From positions 1 through 64,000 of the forward strand of contig NZ_JALLIN010000035.1 in NCBI RefSeq assembly GCF_023630175.1: a stretch of DNA of 64,000 nucleotides. The letters run 5' to 3'. A program made the translations under genes and the position numbers. The stretch comes from Streptomyces cellostaticus (GTDB lineage: Bacteria; Actinomycetota; Actinomycetes; Streptomycetales; Streptomycetaceae). Shown piece after piece: positions 40,219 to 48,845 of the stretch (its first letter is position 1; every line of letters begins with the position of its first letter). Under the pieces are notes generated by a model, which saw only the letters and a program-made list of their open reading frames with translations, had not been told where the DNA came from and did no database searches.

Positions 40219-41865
40219 TCACAAGCTCTTTGCGGCCACGACCTCCGGGTTCGCCCCGGCCGCATCGACCGCTTCGACCCGCTCGACGGGCTCGTCGGGC
40301 TCGACGGCCTCGACGGCCTCGACGGGCTCCGCGTCGACCGGCGTGGTGCGAGGCGGCAGCAACCCCAGCACGGCCTGCCGGTCGGCTTCGCTCGTGGCGT
40401 CGTCGTAGGGGTCCGGTGTCGCCGGCACCTGGAGCCGGTGCACCGGCCCCGTCCCCAGGCGCGCGTACCCGCGCCCCGGCGGCACCTGGGCGGGCGGACT
40501 CGTGTGCGGTGGCATCCCCAGCACCGACTCCACCTGCTGCGGCACCGCAGGCCCCAGTACGACACGCGCGCGCGTGTGCTGCCGCACCGCCTCGCTCAGC
40601 GACTCCGCGCTGTCGAACTGCTCGGCGACCACCACGGTCACGTTCGCGGCGCGTCCGTGCCGCAGCGGCACCTGCAGGAAGGTCTGCGGATCCCTGCGGT
40701 GGTCGGCCTCCGCGAGGTGGGTGAAGACGGTCGGCCGGTCCAGCAGGATCCACAGCGGGCGCCGGGTGTCCTCGGGCGGTGGGTCGCCCGCCTGCCTGGC
40801 GCGGTTGACGGCGGTGAGCCGCCGCTCGGTCTCCTGCGCGGCCCACTCCAGGCTGGCCAGCGCCCCGGCCGGCGCGCACTCCACGGCCAGCACGCCGTCC
40901 CGGCCGATCAGGCACGCGTACTCACCGGTGCCGCCGCCGTCGACGACGAGCACGTCACCGTGGCGCAGGGCCTGCAGGGCGATCGAGCGCAGCAGGGTCG
41001 AGGTGCCGCTGCCAGGGTGGCCCATGGCCAGCAGATGGGGCTCGGTGGAGCGGATGCCGGTGCGCCAGACGACCGGCGGTACGTCGCGCCGCTCCTCCTC
41101 GTAGGACAGCGGCAGCGTGCGCTGGACCTCGCTCGGGTCGGTGAACCCGAGGACCGTCTCGGCGGGTGCGGTGACGAACCGCTGGGCGGCGACGCCGGCC
41201 GGCAGGGGGGCCAGGACGGACAGCGTGAGCCGGTTGCCCTCCTCGTCCCAGCCGAAGTGGTACTCGCGGCCCCGGCCTGCCTTCGCGGCGAGCAGGTGCT
41301 CGATCCGCGCGCGGGCCGCGGCCTCGCCGTCCGGGAAGTACGCGGGATAGCGGATGACCAGGTGGGCGACGCGCCCGTCGTCGTCGAACTCGTGCGCCTC
41401 GAAGGCGTTCGCCCACTCCCCGCCGTGCGCGTACAGCGGCGCCGGGTCCTCGGCGGTGGAGAAGTACGGCACGAGGGCCTCGTAGAGCGACCGGAGGCGC
41501 TCGGCCTGTGCCTCGTCGGGCCCGTCGGGCGCAGGTGGTGTGCGGTCGCGGCCCTGCCGGGCCGCCGCCGCCATCACGGTGATGACGGCGAGCAGCGGCC
41601 CGTACGGCATCAGCACCACGACCAGGACCGCGGAGGCCGCCAGGAAGAGCAGCGGCCCGCGTCTGTCCTTGGGTGTCTCGGCCCACCTGCGCCGCCCGGC
41701 CGAGGCCAGCCGGCGCAGCCCGCGGGAGATCGTGATCAGCGGGTGGAGTACGTCGGTGGCGCTGTCGGCCGCGGTCCGCGCCAGTTCCCGGCTCCGGGCG
41801 AGCTGCGTCCGGGCGATCTGCGCGCTGTCCTTGCTCAGAATGCGGGGAAGAGGGCGCCGGGCCAC
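40219..41865 (-). CDS. sffA: SffA, SpoIIIE/FtsK-like sporulation ATPase
   Basis: A 548-residue protein: basic N terminus, a hydrophobic pair of helices at about residues 72-100 (LLFLAASAVLVVVLMPYGPLLAVITVMAA), then an FtsK/SpoIIIE-related ATPase domain. The P-loop at about 282-290 reads GHPGSGTST, with Thr where the Walker Lys is expected. VLVVDGGG and WILLDRP follow. The C terminus is an acidic VEAVE-type repeat. With the adjacent small protein SmeA, which targets it to sporulation septa, it acts in chromosome segregation and spore maturation in S. coelicolor. Confidence 0.88.
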   Translation of the reverse strand: MARRPLPRILSKDSAQIARTQLARSRELARTAADSATDVLHPLITISRGLRRLASAGRRRWAETPKDRRGPLLFLAASAVLVVVLMPYGPLLAVITVMAAAARQGRDRTPPAPDGPDEAQAERLRSLYEALVPYFSTAEDPAPLYAHGGEWANAFEAHEFDDDGRVAHLVIRYPAYFPDGEAAARARIEHLLAAKAGRGREYHFGWDEEGNRLTLSVLAPLPAGVAAQRFVTAPAETVLGFTDPSEVQRTLPLSYEEERRDVPPVVWRTGIRSTEPHLLAMGHPGSGTSTLLRSIALQALRHGDVLVVDGGGTGEYACLIGRDGVLAVECAPAGALASLEWAAQETERRLTAVNRARQAGDPPPEDTRRPLWILLDRPTVFTHLAEADHRRDPQTFLQVPLRHGRAANVTVVVAEQFDSAESLSEAVRQHTRARVVLGPAVPQQVESVLGMPPHTSPPAQVPPGRGYARLGTGPVHRLQVPATPDPYDDATSEADRQAVLGLLPPRTTPVDAEPVEAVEAVEPDEPVERVEAVDAAGANPEVVAAKSL

Positions 41866-41907
41866 TGCTGTCTCCTGTTCGGTGCGTGCGGGCGGGGTGT
41901 CCGGGCG

Positions 41908-42102
41908 TCAGAACTTGATGCCGCCCAGCAGGCTCGCCAGGCTCTCGCCGCCCGCCTTGATGCTCGGGGCGATGGCCGTGTTGGAGAGGTAGAAGCCGAA
42001 CAGGGCCGAGACGCAGGCGTGCGAGCCCTTCAGTCCGTCCTTGCGGAAGAAGAGGAAGACGACAACGCCGAGCAGGACGACGCCGGACATGGAGAGGATC
42101 AT
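41908..42102 (-). CDS. smeA: SmeA, small sporulation membrane protein
   Basis: A 64-residue membrane protein: MILSMSGVVLLGVVVFLFF is the first helix and VSALFGFYLSNTAIAPSI the second. Size, sequence type and position immediately upstream of sffA match SmeA, which recruits SffA to sporulation septa. The ATG at 42102 is preceded by a perfect AGGAGG 7 nt away. An upstream in-frame start would only add residues unlike the family. The operon is smeA-sffA. Confidence 0.9.
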   Translation of the reverse strand: MILSMSGVVLLGVVVFLFFRKDGLKGSHACVSALFGFYLSNTAIAPSIKAGGESLASLLGGIKF

Positions 42103-42169
42103 TGGAGACCTCCTGGTGTCGAGGGGGACAGTCACCGTGAGTACTTCCAGGATCACAGGATGTGTCTAT

Positions 42170-42175
42170 ATTATA
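42170..42175 (-). promoter_or_regulatory. TATAAT -10 box upstream of smeA
   Basis: On the minus strand a perfect TATAAT lies in an AT-rich island about 68 nt before the smeA start. No good -35 is at the right distance, suggesting an activator- or alternative-sigma-dependent promoter. The AT-rich region could also serve the divergent ankyrin gene. Confidence 0.45.
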
Positions 42176-42366
42176 AAAGGTGCAAATGGGTGAATTACGG
42201 CGCCTTTCCCTCGACTGGTCGAGCCGTCGATGGGCCGCTTGGGCAGGGCGCTTGCGTCCGCGGGGGTCTGGGGTGATCTTTACCTCGGGCACTTCGGGTC
42301 ATGTGAGGCGCGAGCCAGTACCCTTGCGATTCACCTGAACGGTTGTAACGAGAGGCGGTCACGCCG

Positions 42367-42759
42367 ATGAGTGACGTTCCCGACCCCGAGGTCGTGGAGC
42401 TGGCGACCAAGATCTTCGATCTGGCCCGGCAGGGGCGGACGGACGAGCTCGTGGCGTATGTCGACGCCGGCGTGCCCGCCGGCCTCACCAACGACCGGGG
42501 CGACTGCCTGGTGATGCTCGCCGCGTACCACGGTCACGCCGACGCGGTGCGCGCCCTGCTCGCCCGGGGCGCCGAGGCCGACCGGGTCAACGACCGGGGC
42601 CAGACCCCGCTCGCCGGGGCCGTGTTCAAGGGCGACACGGAAGTGATCGGAGCCCTCCTGGAGGGCGGCGCCGACCCGGCCGCGGGCACTCCCTCGGCCG
42701 TCGACACGGCACGCATGTTCGGCAGGGCGGAACTCCTGGAGCTGTTCGGCGCGCACTGA
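42367..42759 (+). CDS. Ankyrin-repeat protein
   Basis: A 130-residue protein made of about three ankyrin repeats: NDRGDCLVMLAAYHGHADAVRALLARGAEADRVNDRGQTPLAGAVFKGDTEVIGALLEGGADP is the clearest pair. A helical N-terminal cap comes first. It has no signal or membrane segment, so it is probably a cytoplasmic protein-protein adaptor. It is followed by a HEAT-repeat protein gene, and both are scaffold-type proteins. Confidence 0.88.
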   Translation: MSDVPDPEVVELATKIFDLARQGRTDELVAYVDAGVPAGLTNDRGDCLVMLAAYHGHADAVRALLARGAEADRVNDRGQTPLAGAVFKGDTEVIGALLEGGADPAAGTPSAVDTARMFGRAELLELFGAH

Positions 42760-42951
42760 CGCGGCCGTTTTGACCAGGCACGACACCAACAACGGGGGAG
42801 GCGGTACAAGGCCGCCGGAAATACGGTCGCGGCAGCTCACAGCGGCGCGTCATCATGACGACGGATTCACGGACGCGCCGGCTGGGCAGGTGTTGCCGCA
42901 CCGCGCGGACCGTGACGCGGTCCGCATGGGCCACCGACGAGAGGCAGAGAG

Positions 42952-43011
42952 ATGGTCTACAACAAGCACGAGACGGCGGGCGCTCCGACGTTGTGTCACG
43001 CGGCCAGGTAA
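42952..43011 (+). CDS. Possible 19-residue leader peptide
   Basis: The peptide MVYNKHETAGAPTLCHAAR is encoded with GAGG in front of its ATG, 46 nt before the HEAT-repeat gene. It has one cysteine near the end. Its codons are less GC-biased than in long genes. It could couple or attenuate expression of the next gene, or be fortuitous. Confidence 0.35.
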   Translation: MVYNKHETAGAPTLCHAAR

Positions 43012-43057
43012 TGCGTGTTTCCCGGTTGCGTCGACGCTTGATGTGAGGCTGTTTCCC

Positions 43058-44476
43058 ATGTTCGATCCGGTCATAGCGCCCAGCGGTACGCTGCTCGGCC
43101 TGCTCCAGCGGGGCCGCGGCGACGGCACGCTGCACGCGCTCACCGCCCCGCGCGCCGAGGCGCTCGCGGCCCTGAACCAGTGCGTGCTGCGCGACCCGCG
43201 CCACGACTGGCAGGTGGAGAACCGCTCCCTCTACTACGCCCGGCTCTACCTCGATCTGAACGGCGAACTGGACGCCGTCGAGGCGCATCTCTTCGGCGCC
43301 GACGACGTCCTGGACGCCGAGGAGTCCCGCACCGGCCTCGCCCTGGCCGTGCTCGGGCACCTCGCCTCCTACGGCAGGCGCGACGCGCTCGAACTGCTGC
43401 GCAGGTACGCCGCCCACGGCTCCAACTGGGCCTGGGCCCTGGACGAGCTGGCCCTCCGGGACGACGACGCGGGCCTGCGCGCCCTGGCCGCCCCGGTCCT
43501 GGCCCGCTTCGCCGCCGACCCGGAGGGCGAGGCCGAGCTGGCCGCCGCCGTCCGCGACGCCTTCGAACCGAGGCCCTGGCGCCTGTGGGCCGAGGATCCG
43601 CGCCCGTCGGTCGCCACGCGCGTGCGTGCCGCCCAGGAGACCGGTTGTTTCGACCGCTGGCAGCGCCAGATGCGGCCCACCGGGCCACGTCCGGGCTGGA
43701 GCGTGCGCGCCGTCTTCGAGTGGGCCCAGCAGGGCATCGAGCGCGGCGCCGCCCTCCATGTGCCGGCCGCCCGCTGCCTGGTCGCCGTGGCCGGACCGGA
43801 CGACCGGCCGGAGATCCTCCGGGCCGCCCGCGCCGGCACGGACGGAGCCCGCTGCACGGCCCTGCGCTACCTGGCCGACAGCAACGACCCCGACGCCCTC
43901 GGCCTGATCGAGGCCGCGGTCGCCGACGGGACGTCGGTCGTCGTGGAGGCCGCCGTCGACGCCTTCGAACGGATGCGCAGTATCGCCGCCGTCCAGCGCG
44001 CCCGTGGCTGGGCCCGGCGCCCCGACGCCCTCGGGGCCGCCGCGGGCCGCATGCTCGCCTGCCGCGGCGGGACCCAGGACAGCGACCTCGTCCTCGGCGC
44101 GCTGCGCGAGGCCGTCCGGGGCGAGGGCCCCGACGCGCCCACCCTGTGGACGCTGGTCGACGGTGCCGGGCGCCTCGGCATCGCCTGCGCGGCCCCGGTG
44201 CTGCGCCACGTCTACCGCGAGACTGCCTCCTCACATCTGCGCGGCCGGGCCGCCCGCGCCCTGGCCGCCACCGATCCCTCCTTCGCCACCGGCTTCGCCG
44301 TCGAATGCCTGTGGGACTGCGAGGAGACCACCCGGGAGATCGCCGCCCGGCACGCCGAGACCGGCGACATCCGCGTCGTCGAACGGCTCCGCCGCCTCGC
44401 CGCCGATCCGGCCGAGGAGGACGAGGTGCAGACGGCGGTCCGCAGCCGCTTCGGACCGGACGCGCAGACCATGTGA
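43058..44476 (+). CDS. HEAT-repeat protein
   Basis: A 472-residue alpha-solenoid protein. Repeated helical pairs such as DDAGLRALAAPVLARFAADPEGEAELAAAVRDAF, DDRPEILRAARAGTDGARCTALRYLADSND and RGRAARALAATDPSFATGFAVECLWDCEETTREIAARHAE show PBS-lyase/HEAT-type repeats. No catalytic motif is seen. I chose the ATG at 43058 for the coherent start MFDPVIAPSGTLL with GTGAGG upstream. A longer ORF from 42770 has unrelated composition. Confidence 0.82.
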   Translation: MFDPVIAPSGTLLGLLQRGRGDGTLHALTAPRAEALAALNQCVLRDPRHDWQVENRSLYYARLYLDLNGELDAVEAHLFGADDVLDAEESRTGLALAVLGHLASYGRRDALELLRRYAAHGSNWAWALDELALRDDDAGLRALAAPVLARFAADPEGEAELAAAVRDAFEPRPWRLWAEDPRPSVATRVRAAQETGCFDRWQRQMRPTGPRPGWSVRAVFEWAQQGIERGAALHVPAARCLVAVAGPDDRPEILRAARAGTDGARCTALRYLADSNDPDALGLIEAAVADGTSVVVEAAVDAFERMRSIAAVQRARGWARRPDALGAAAGRMLACRGGTQDSDLVLGALREAVRGEGPDAPTLWTLVDGAGRLGIACAAPVLRHVYRETASSHLRGRAARALAATDPSFATGFAVECLWDCEETTREIAARHAETGDIRVVERLRRLAADPAEEDEVQTAVRSRFGPDAQTM

Positions 44477-44758
44477 CCCCGGCCGCTCGACGCCCGGACC
44501 GCGACGGAGCCCGCGGGGTCCGGCGGCGCCGGCCGGGCGTGCACGGGACACCCCGCGGGGCCCGGGCCGCGGCGCCGCCCCACCCACGCCGGGCGGGCGG
44601 GAGGCGCGCCCGCGCGTGAACACCGGGTGGCCCGCGGGACAGGCGGGCGTGGCGGCCGTGCGACCCGCGCGGGTGCGCGGTCCAACGCTCATGGGACGTT
44701 TCCCGGCCGGAAAGATCGACGTTGACGCGGCCACGTCCGGCACGGCGACAACACCCGT

Positions 44759-45889
44759 ATGCGTGTCGTCATCGTGACCGAATCCTTTCCCCCCGACGTG
44801 AACGGCGTCGCCCACTGCGCGCTCCAGACCGCCCGCCACCTCGTGGACCGCGGTCACCATCCGCTCGTCGTCGCTCCGGCCACCGCACCCGGCACCACGG
44901 CCGACGCCCCGGCGGAGCCCTGTCCCGTCGTCCGTGTCCCGTCCCTCCCCCTGCCCGGCTACCCGCAGGTCCGGGTGGCCCTGCCCAGCCGGCGGCTCGC
45001 CGCCGCGCTCACCGGGCACCGCGCCGACCTGGTCCACCTGGCCGGCCCCTTCGTCCTCGGCGTGCGGGGCATGGCGGCCGCCGCCCGGCTCGGCATACCC
45101 GCCGTCGCCGTCTACCAGACCGACCTGGCCGGATACGCCCGCACCTACATGGGTGCCGGAGAGGCGGCCGCATGGCGCCGGATCCGCTCCGTGCACACCG
45201 CCGCCGACCGCACCCTCGCCCCGTCCAGCGCCGCCCAGCGCGACCTCGAGGCACACGACGTGCCCCGGGTCCGGCTGTGGCCACGTGGCGTGGACACCGT
45301 CCGTTTCCGGCCGGACCACCGGGACGAGGCGCTGCGCCGTGCACTCGCCCCGAACGGCGAGACCATCGTCGGCTACGTCGGCCGGCTGGCCCCCGAGAAG
45401 CAGGTCGACCTCCTGGCCGGTGCCTGCGGGCTGGAAGGCGTGCGGGTCGTCGTGGTCGGCGACGGGCCGAGCCGTGCCCACCTCACCGAGGCCCTGCCGG
45501 ATGCGGTCTTCCTGGGCCGGCGCACCGGCGACGACCTCGCCCGGATCTTCGCCTCGCTGGACCTGTTCGTCCACACCGGTCCCTTCGAGACCTTCTGCCA
45601 GACCGTCCAGGAGGCCATGGCCAGCGGCGTGCCCGTGGTGGCCCCAGCGGCGGGCGGGCCGCTCGACCTCGTCGCCCACGAGCGCACCGGCCTGCTCGTG
45701 CCGCCGCGTGACGCGGCCGCCGTGCGGGAGGCCGTGCGCACCCTGGCCGCCGACGCGGGACTGCGGGCCGGCTACGGCGCCGCCGGCCGGGCGACGGTCG
45801 AGGGACGCACCTGGGCCGCCGTCGGCGACCAGTTGATCGCGCACTACGAGGACGTGCTCGCCGCCCGGAACACGGCGGTGGCGGCATGA
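44759..45889 (+). CDS. Glycosyltransferase family 4 (mannosyltransferase-like), 1
   Basis: A 376-residue GT-B glycosyltransferase. The N-terminal domain opens RVVIVTESFPPDVNGVAHCALQTARHLVDRGH. The C-terminal domain carries IVGYVGRLAPEKQVDLLAGAC and the nucleotide-sugar binding TGPFETFCQTVQEAMASGVPVVAPAAGGPLDLV (E...E motif). It resembles GDP-mannose-dependent alpha-mannosyltransferases that extend glycolipids. Its stop overlaps the next glycosyltransferase start (ATGA). Confidence 0.88.
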   Translation: MRVVIVTESFPPDVNGVAHCALQTARHLVDRGHHPLVVAPATAPGTTADAPAEPCPVVRVPSLPLPGYPQVRVALPSRRLAAALTGHRADLVHLAGPFVLGVRGMAAAARLGIPAVAVYQTDLAGYARTYMGAGEAAAWRRIRSVHTAADRTLAPSSAAQRDLEAHDVPRVRLWPRGVDTVRFRPDHRDEALRRALAPNGETIVGYVGRLAPEKQVDLLAGACGLEGVRVVVVGDGPSRAHLTEALPDAVFLGRRTGDDLARIFASLDLFVHTGPFETFCQTVQEAMASGVPVVAPAAGGPLDLVAHERTGLLVPPRDAAAVREAVRTLAADAGLRAGYGAAGRATVEGRTWAAVGDQLIAHYEDVLAARNTAVAA

Positions 45890-47067
45890 CCGGCACACCC
45901 CTGCGCATCGTCCGGCTCGCCAACTTCGTCACCCCGGCCTCCGGCGGTCTGCGCACCGCGCTGCGGGAACTGGGCAGGGGCCTGCGGGCGGCGGGCCACG
46001 AACCGGTGCTGGTGGTACCGGGCGAGCGGCACACCGACCGCGACACCGAGCAGGGCCGGGTCATCACGCTGCCCGGACCGGTGCTGCCCGGCACCGGCGG
46101 CTATCGCGTCCTGGCCGACCGACGGCGCCTGGCCGCACTCCTGGAGCACCTGGCCCCGGACCGCCTGGAGGTCTCCGACCGCACCACCCTGCGCTGGACC
46201 GGCCGCTGGGCGCGCCGTGCGCGTGTACCCGCCGTGATGGTCTCCCACGAGACCGCCGACGGCGTGCTGGGCGCCTGGGGTCTGCCGGAGCGCCTCGCCC
46301 GGCGGACCGCCGACGCCCTCAACACCCGCACCGCGCACGTCTACGCACGCGTGGTGTGCACCACGGAGTTCGCCGAGCGCGAGTTCGTGCGCATCGGGGC
46401 GCGCAACGTCGTACGCGCCCCGCTGGGTGTCGACCTGACGGAGCGCCACCCCGCCCTGCGGGACCCCGGCGCGCGGGCTCTCCACGCGCGCGGCGACGAG
46501 GCGCTGCTCGTCATGTGCTCGCGGCTGTCCGTGGAGAAGCGGCCCGGCACCGCCCTGGACGCCCTGGAGGTCCTGCTGCGGCGCGGCCGGCGGGCGGTGC
46601 TGGTGGTGGCCGGGGACGGGCCGCTGCGGGCGCGGCTGGAGCACCGGGCGCGGGTGCGCGGGCTGCCGGTGACCTTCCTGGGCCATGTCGCGGACCGGGC
46701 GTACCTCGGCGCGCTCCAGGCGTCCGCCGACGTGTGCCTGGCGCCCGGCCCCGCCGAGACGTTCGGGCTGGCCGCGCTGGAGGCCATGGCGTGCGGGACA
46801 CCCGCGGTGGCGAGCGCGTCCTCGGCACTGCCCGAGGTGCTCGGGTCCGCGGGGGTGGCCGCGGCCGACCGGGGCGAGGCCTTCGCGGACGCCGTGGAAC
46901 TGCTGCTGGCGCGCTCCGAGTCCGAGCGCAGGGAGGCGGCACGCGCGCGTGCGGAGTGCTTCGGCTGGGGCGCGGCGGTGGAGGCGTTCCTCGCCGCGCA
47001 CGACGCGGAGGTGCTCGGGCGTGCGGACGCCCCGGTCCGTCCCGCCACCCGGGAGGGCGCGGCATGA
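45886..47067 (+). CDS. Glycosyltransferase family 4 (mannosyltransferase-like), 2
   Basis: A 393-residue GT-B enzyme: RIVRLANFVTPASGGLRTALRELGRGLRAAGHE at the start, MCSRLSVEKRPGTALDALEVLLRRGR, and the EX7E-type PAETFGLAALEAMACGTPAVASASSALPEVLG. It is a paralogue of the preceding gene and overlaps it by 4 nt, so the two probably act in sequence on one glycolipid or exopolysaccharide acceptor. It also overlaps the following SGNH hydrolase gene by 4 nt. Confidence 0.88.
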   Translation: MTGTPLRIVRLANFVTPASGGLRTALRELGRGLRAAGHEPVLVVPGERHTDRDTEQGRVITLPGPVLPGTGGYRVLADRRRLAALLEHLAPDRLEVSDRTTLRWTGRWARRARVPAVMVSHETADGVLGAWGLPERLARRTADALNTRTAHVYARVVCTTEFAEREFVRIGARNVVRAPLGVDLTERHPALRDPGARALHARGDEALLVMCSRLSVEKRPGTALDALEVLLRRGRRAVLVVAGDGPLRARLEHRARVRGLPVTFLGHVADRAYLGALQASADVCLAPGPAETFGLAALEAMACGTPAVASASSALPEVLGSAGVAAADRGEAFADAVELLLARSESERREAARARAECFGWGAAVEAFLAAHDAEVLGRADAPVRPATREGAA

Positions 47068-48035
47068 GACCCGTCCGCTTCGTGGCGCTGGGCGACTCGC
47101 TGACGGAGGGCGTCGGCGATCCGCTGGGGGAGGCCTGGCGGGGCTGGGCCGCCCTGCTGGCCGCCGGCCTCACCGAGGACCCCGGCCGCACACGGTTCAC
47201 GAACCTGGCCGTCAGCGGGGCGCGGACGCACGACGTGCGCGACTCCCAGGCTCCGGCCGCGCTCGCGCTGCACCCGGACCTGGTCTCCGTGGTCGTCGGC
47301 GTCAACGACACGCTGCGTTCCGCCTTCGACGTCGGCGCCGTGGCCCTCCGGCTCGACCAGGTGTACGCGGCCTTCGCCGGCCAGGGCGCCACCCTGCTCA
47401 CCGCCTGCCTGCCCGACCCGGGCGCGATGCTGGGCCTCCCGGGCGCCCTGGCGCGCCCCCTGGCCCGCCGGCAGCGGGCGGTCAACACGGTCGTGCACGC
47501 GCTGTCCGACCGGTACGGGGCGGTCCACCTGCACGCCTCGGAGGGTGCCTGGCTCACCGACCGCGCCCTGTGGAGCGCGGACCGGCTGCACCCTGGCGAG
47601 CGCGGCCACCGGCAGCTCGCCGTCCGCTTCCACGCCCTGCTCACCGCGGCCGGCCTCGCCACCGGGGCGGCGCCGTCCCCCGAACCGGAGTTCCCGGCCC
47701 CGACCCGCGCGGCGAGCCTGCGGTGGCTCGCCACCGCAGGGACCGCCTGGGTGGCGCGGCGCTGCACCGATCTGCTGCCGCACCTGCTGCGCCTGGCGGC
47801 GGACGAGGCGGGGCACCGCGCGCGAGGCACCGCCGACCGCCTCGACGCGCGCGCGTCGGCCGCGGTGGCACGGGCGCTGGCCGCCCTGCCCGCGGCCCCG
47901 CGCGGCGGCGGGGGCGGCCGGACCGGCGCGCTGGATCAGCGGCGCCGTACCGCCACGAACCGCACCGGGGTGCCCGGGACCGCCTGCGCCGCCGCCGGGA
48001 GGTCGGCCGCGCGCACCACGGCGACCACCGGGTAG
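47064..48035 (+). CDS. SGNH/GDSL-type hydrolase
   Basis: A 323-residue esterase-like protein: the block-I nucleophile Ser is in FVALGDSLTEGVGDP, the Gly in NLAVSGARTHDV, the Asn in VVVGVNDTLR and the Asp/His in SADRLHPGERGHRQLA. No signal peptide is visible. The gene sits third in an overlapping operon with two glycosyltransferases, which suggests deacylation of their product. The last roughly 35 residues are low-complexity and overlap the convergent pxpC by 100 nt, so the natural stop may have been lost. Confidence 0.82.
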   Translation: MRPVRFVALGDSLTEGVGDPLGEAWRGWAALLAAGLTEDPGRTRFTNLAVSGARTHDVRDSQAPAALALHPDLVSVVVGVNDTLRSAFDVGAVALRLDQVYAAFAGQGATLLTACLPDPGAMLGLPGALARPLARRQRAVNTVVHALSDRYGAVHLHASEGAWLTDRALWSADRLHPGERGHRQLAVRFHALLTAAGLATGAAPSPEPEFPAPTRAASLRWLATAGTAWVARRCTDLLPHLLRLAADEAGHRARGTADRLDARASAAVARALAALPAAPRGGGGGRTGALDQRRRTATNRTGVPGTACAAAGRSAARTTATTG

Positions 48036-48805
48036 CCCCCGGTGGTCGGATGGTCGGCCAGGAACACCACCGGCCGGCCGTCCGGCGGGACCTGGACCGC
48101 GCCGAGCACCATGCCCTCGCTGTGGAGTTCGCCGTCGCGGGCCCGCTCCAGGGCGGGCCCCTCGGTGCGCAGCCCGATGCGGTTGCTCGCCGGGGACACC
48201 CGGTACGTGCGCGTGGTCAGCGTCCGCAGCGCGTCCGCCGTGAACCAGTCGTCGCGCGGGCCCGTCGTCACCCGGAGCACCAGTTCGGCCGGCGGCCGCG
48301 GCTGCGGTACGGCGTCGACGCGCGCGGGAGGGCCGGCCGGTGCGCCCAGCGGCAGCACCGCGCCGTCGGTGAGGGGTGCCGGACCGAGGCCGGAGAGCAG
48401 GTCACGCGAGCGGCTGCCGAGGACCGGCTCCACGGCGATGCCGCCGGACACGGCCACATAGGCGCGCAGGCCTGCCACGGCCGTGCCCACTTCCAGTAGT
48501 TCACCGGCGGAAACGGTGACCGGGGCACCCCAGGCCGCCGGCCGGCCGGCCACCGTGACCGGGCAGGGCGCGCCCCCGACGGCGACGGTCACCGTCGAAC
48601 GCGGGCGCAGCGCGCAGCCGTTGACCGTGGTCTCCAGGACGGCCGCGTCGGCCGGGTTGCCGGCCAGCCGGTTGACGAGAGCCGCGGCGCGCGGATCGAG
48701 CGCCCCCGACCGGGGCACGCCGAGGTGCGCGTATCCGGGGCGCCCCCGGTCCTGCACGGTGGTCAGGGCGCCGGCCCGCACCACGGCGAGCGCACGGTCG
48801 GTCAT
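47936..48805 (-). CDS. pxpC: 5-oxoprolinase subunit C (KipA/biotin-dependent carboxyltransferase-like)
   Basis: A 289-residue protein of the CT_A_B/KipA fold: ALAVVRAGALTTVQDRGRPGYAHLGVPRSGALDPRAAALVNRLAGNP, the SRSRDLLSGLG region and the C-terminal VPPDGRPVVFLADHPTTGGYPVVAVV are all conserved. With PxpA and PxpB it forms the prokaryotic ATP-dependent 5-oxoprolinase, which opens 5-oxo-L-proline to glutamate. It is the last gene of the minus-strand operon and its 3' end overlaps the SGNH hydrolase gene. Confidence 0.9.
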   Translation of the reverse strand: MTDRALAVVRAGALTTVQDRGRPGYAHLGVPRSGALDPRAAALVNRLAGNPADAAVLETTVNGCALRPRSTVTVAVGGAPCPVTVAGRPAAWGAPVTVSAGELLEVGTAVAGLRAYVAVSGGIAVEPVLGSRSRDLLSGLGPAPLTDGAVLPLGAPAGPPARVDAVPQPRPPAELVLRVTTGPRDDWFTADALRTLTTRTYRVSPASNRIGLRTEGPALERARDGELHSEGMVLGAVQVPPDGRPVVFLADHPTTGGYPVVAVVRAADLPAAAQAVPGTPVRFVAVRRR

Positions 48806-48845
48806 GCCTCCTCCCCGGGTACCGGGAACGGGCGTGCGCAGGCCG

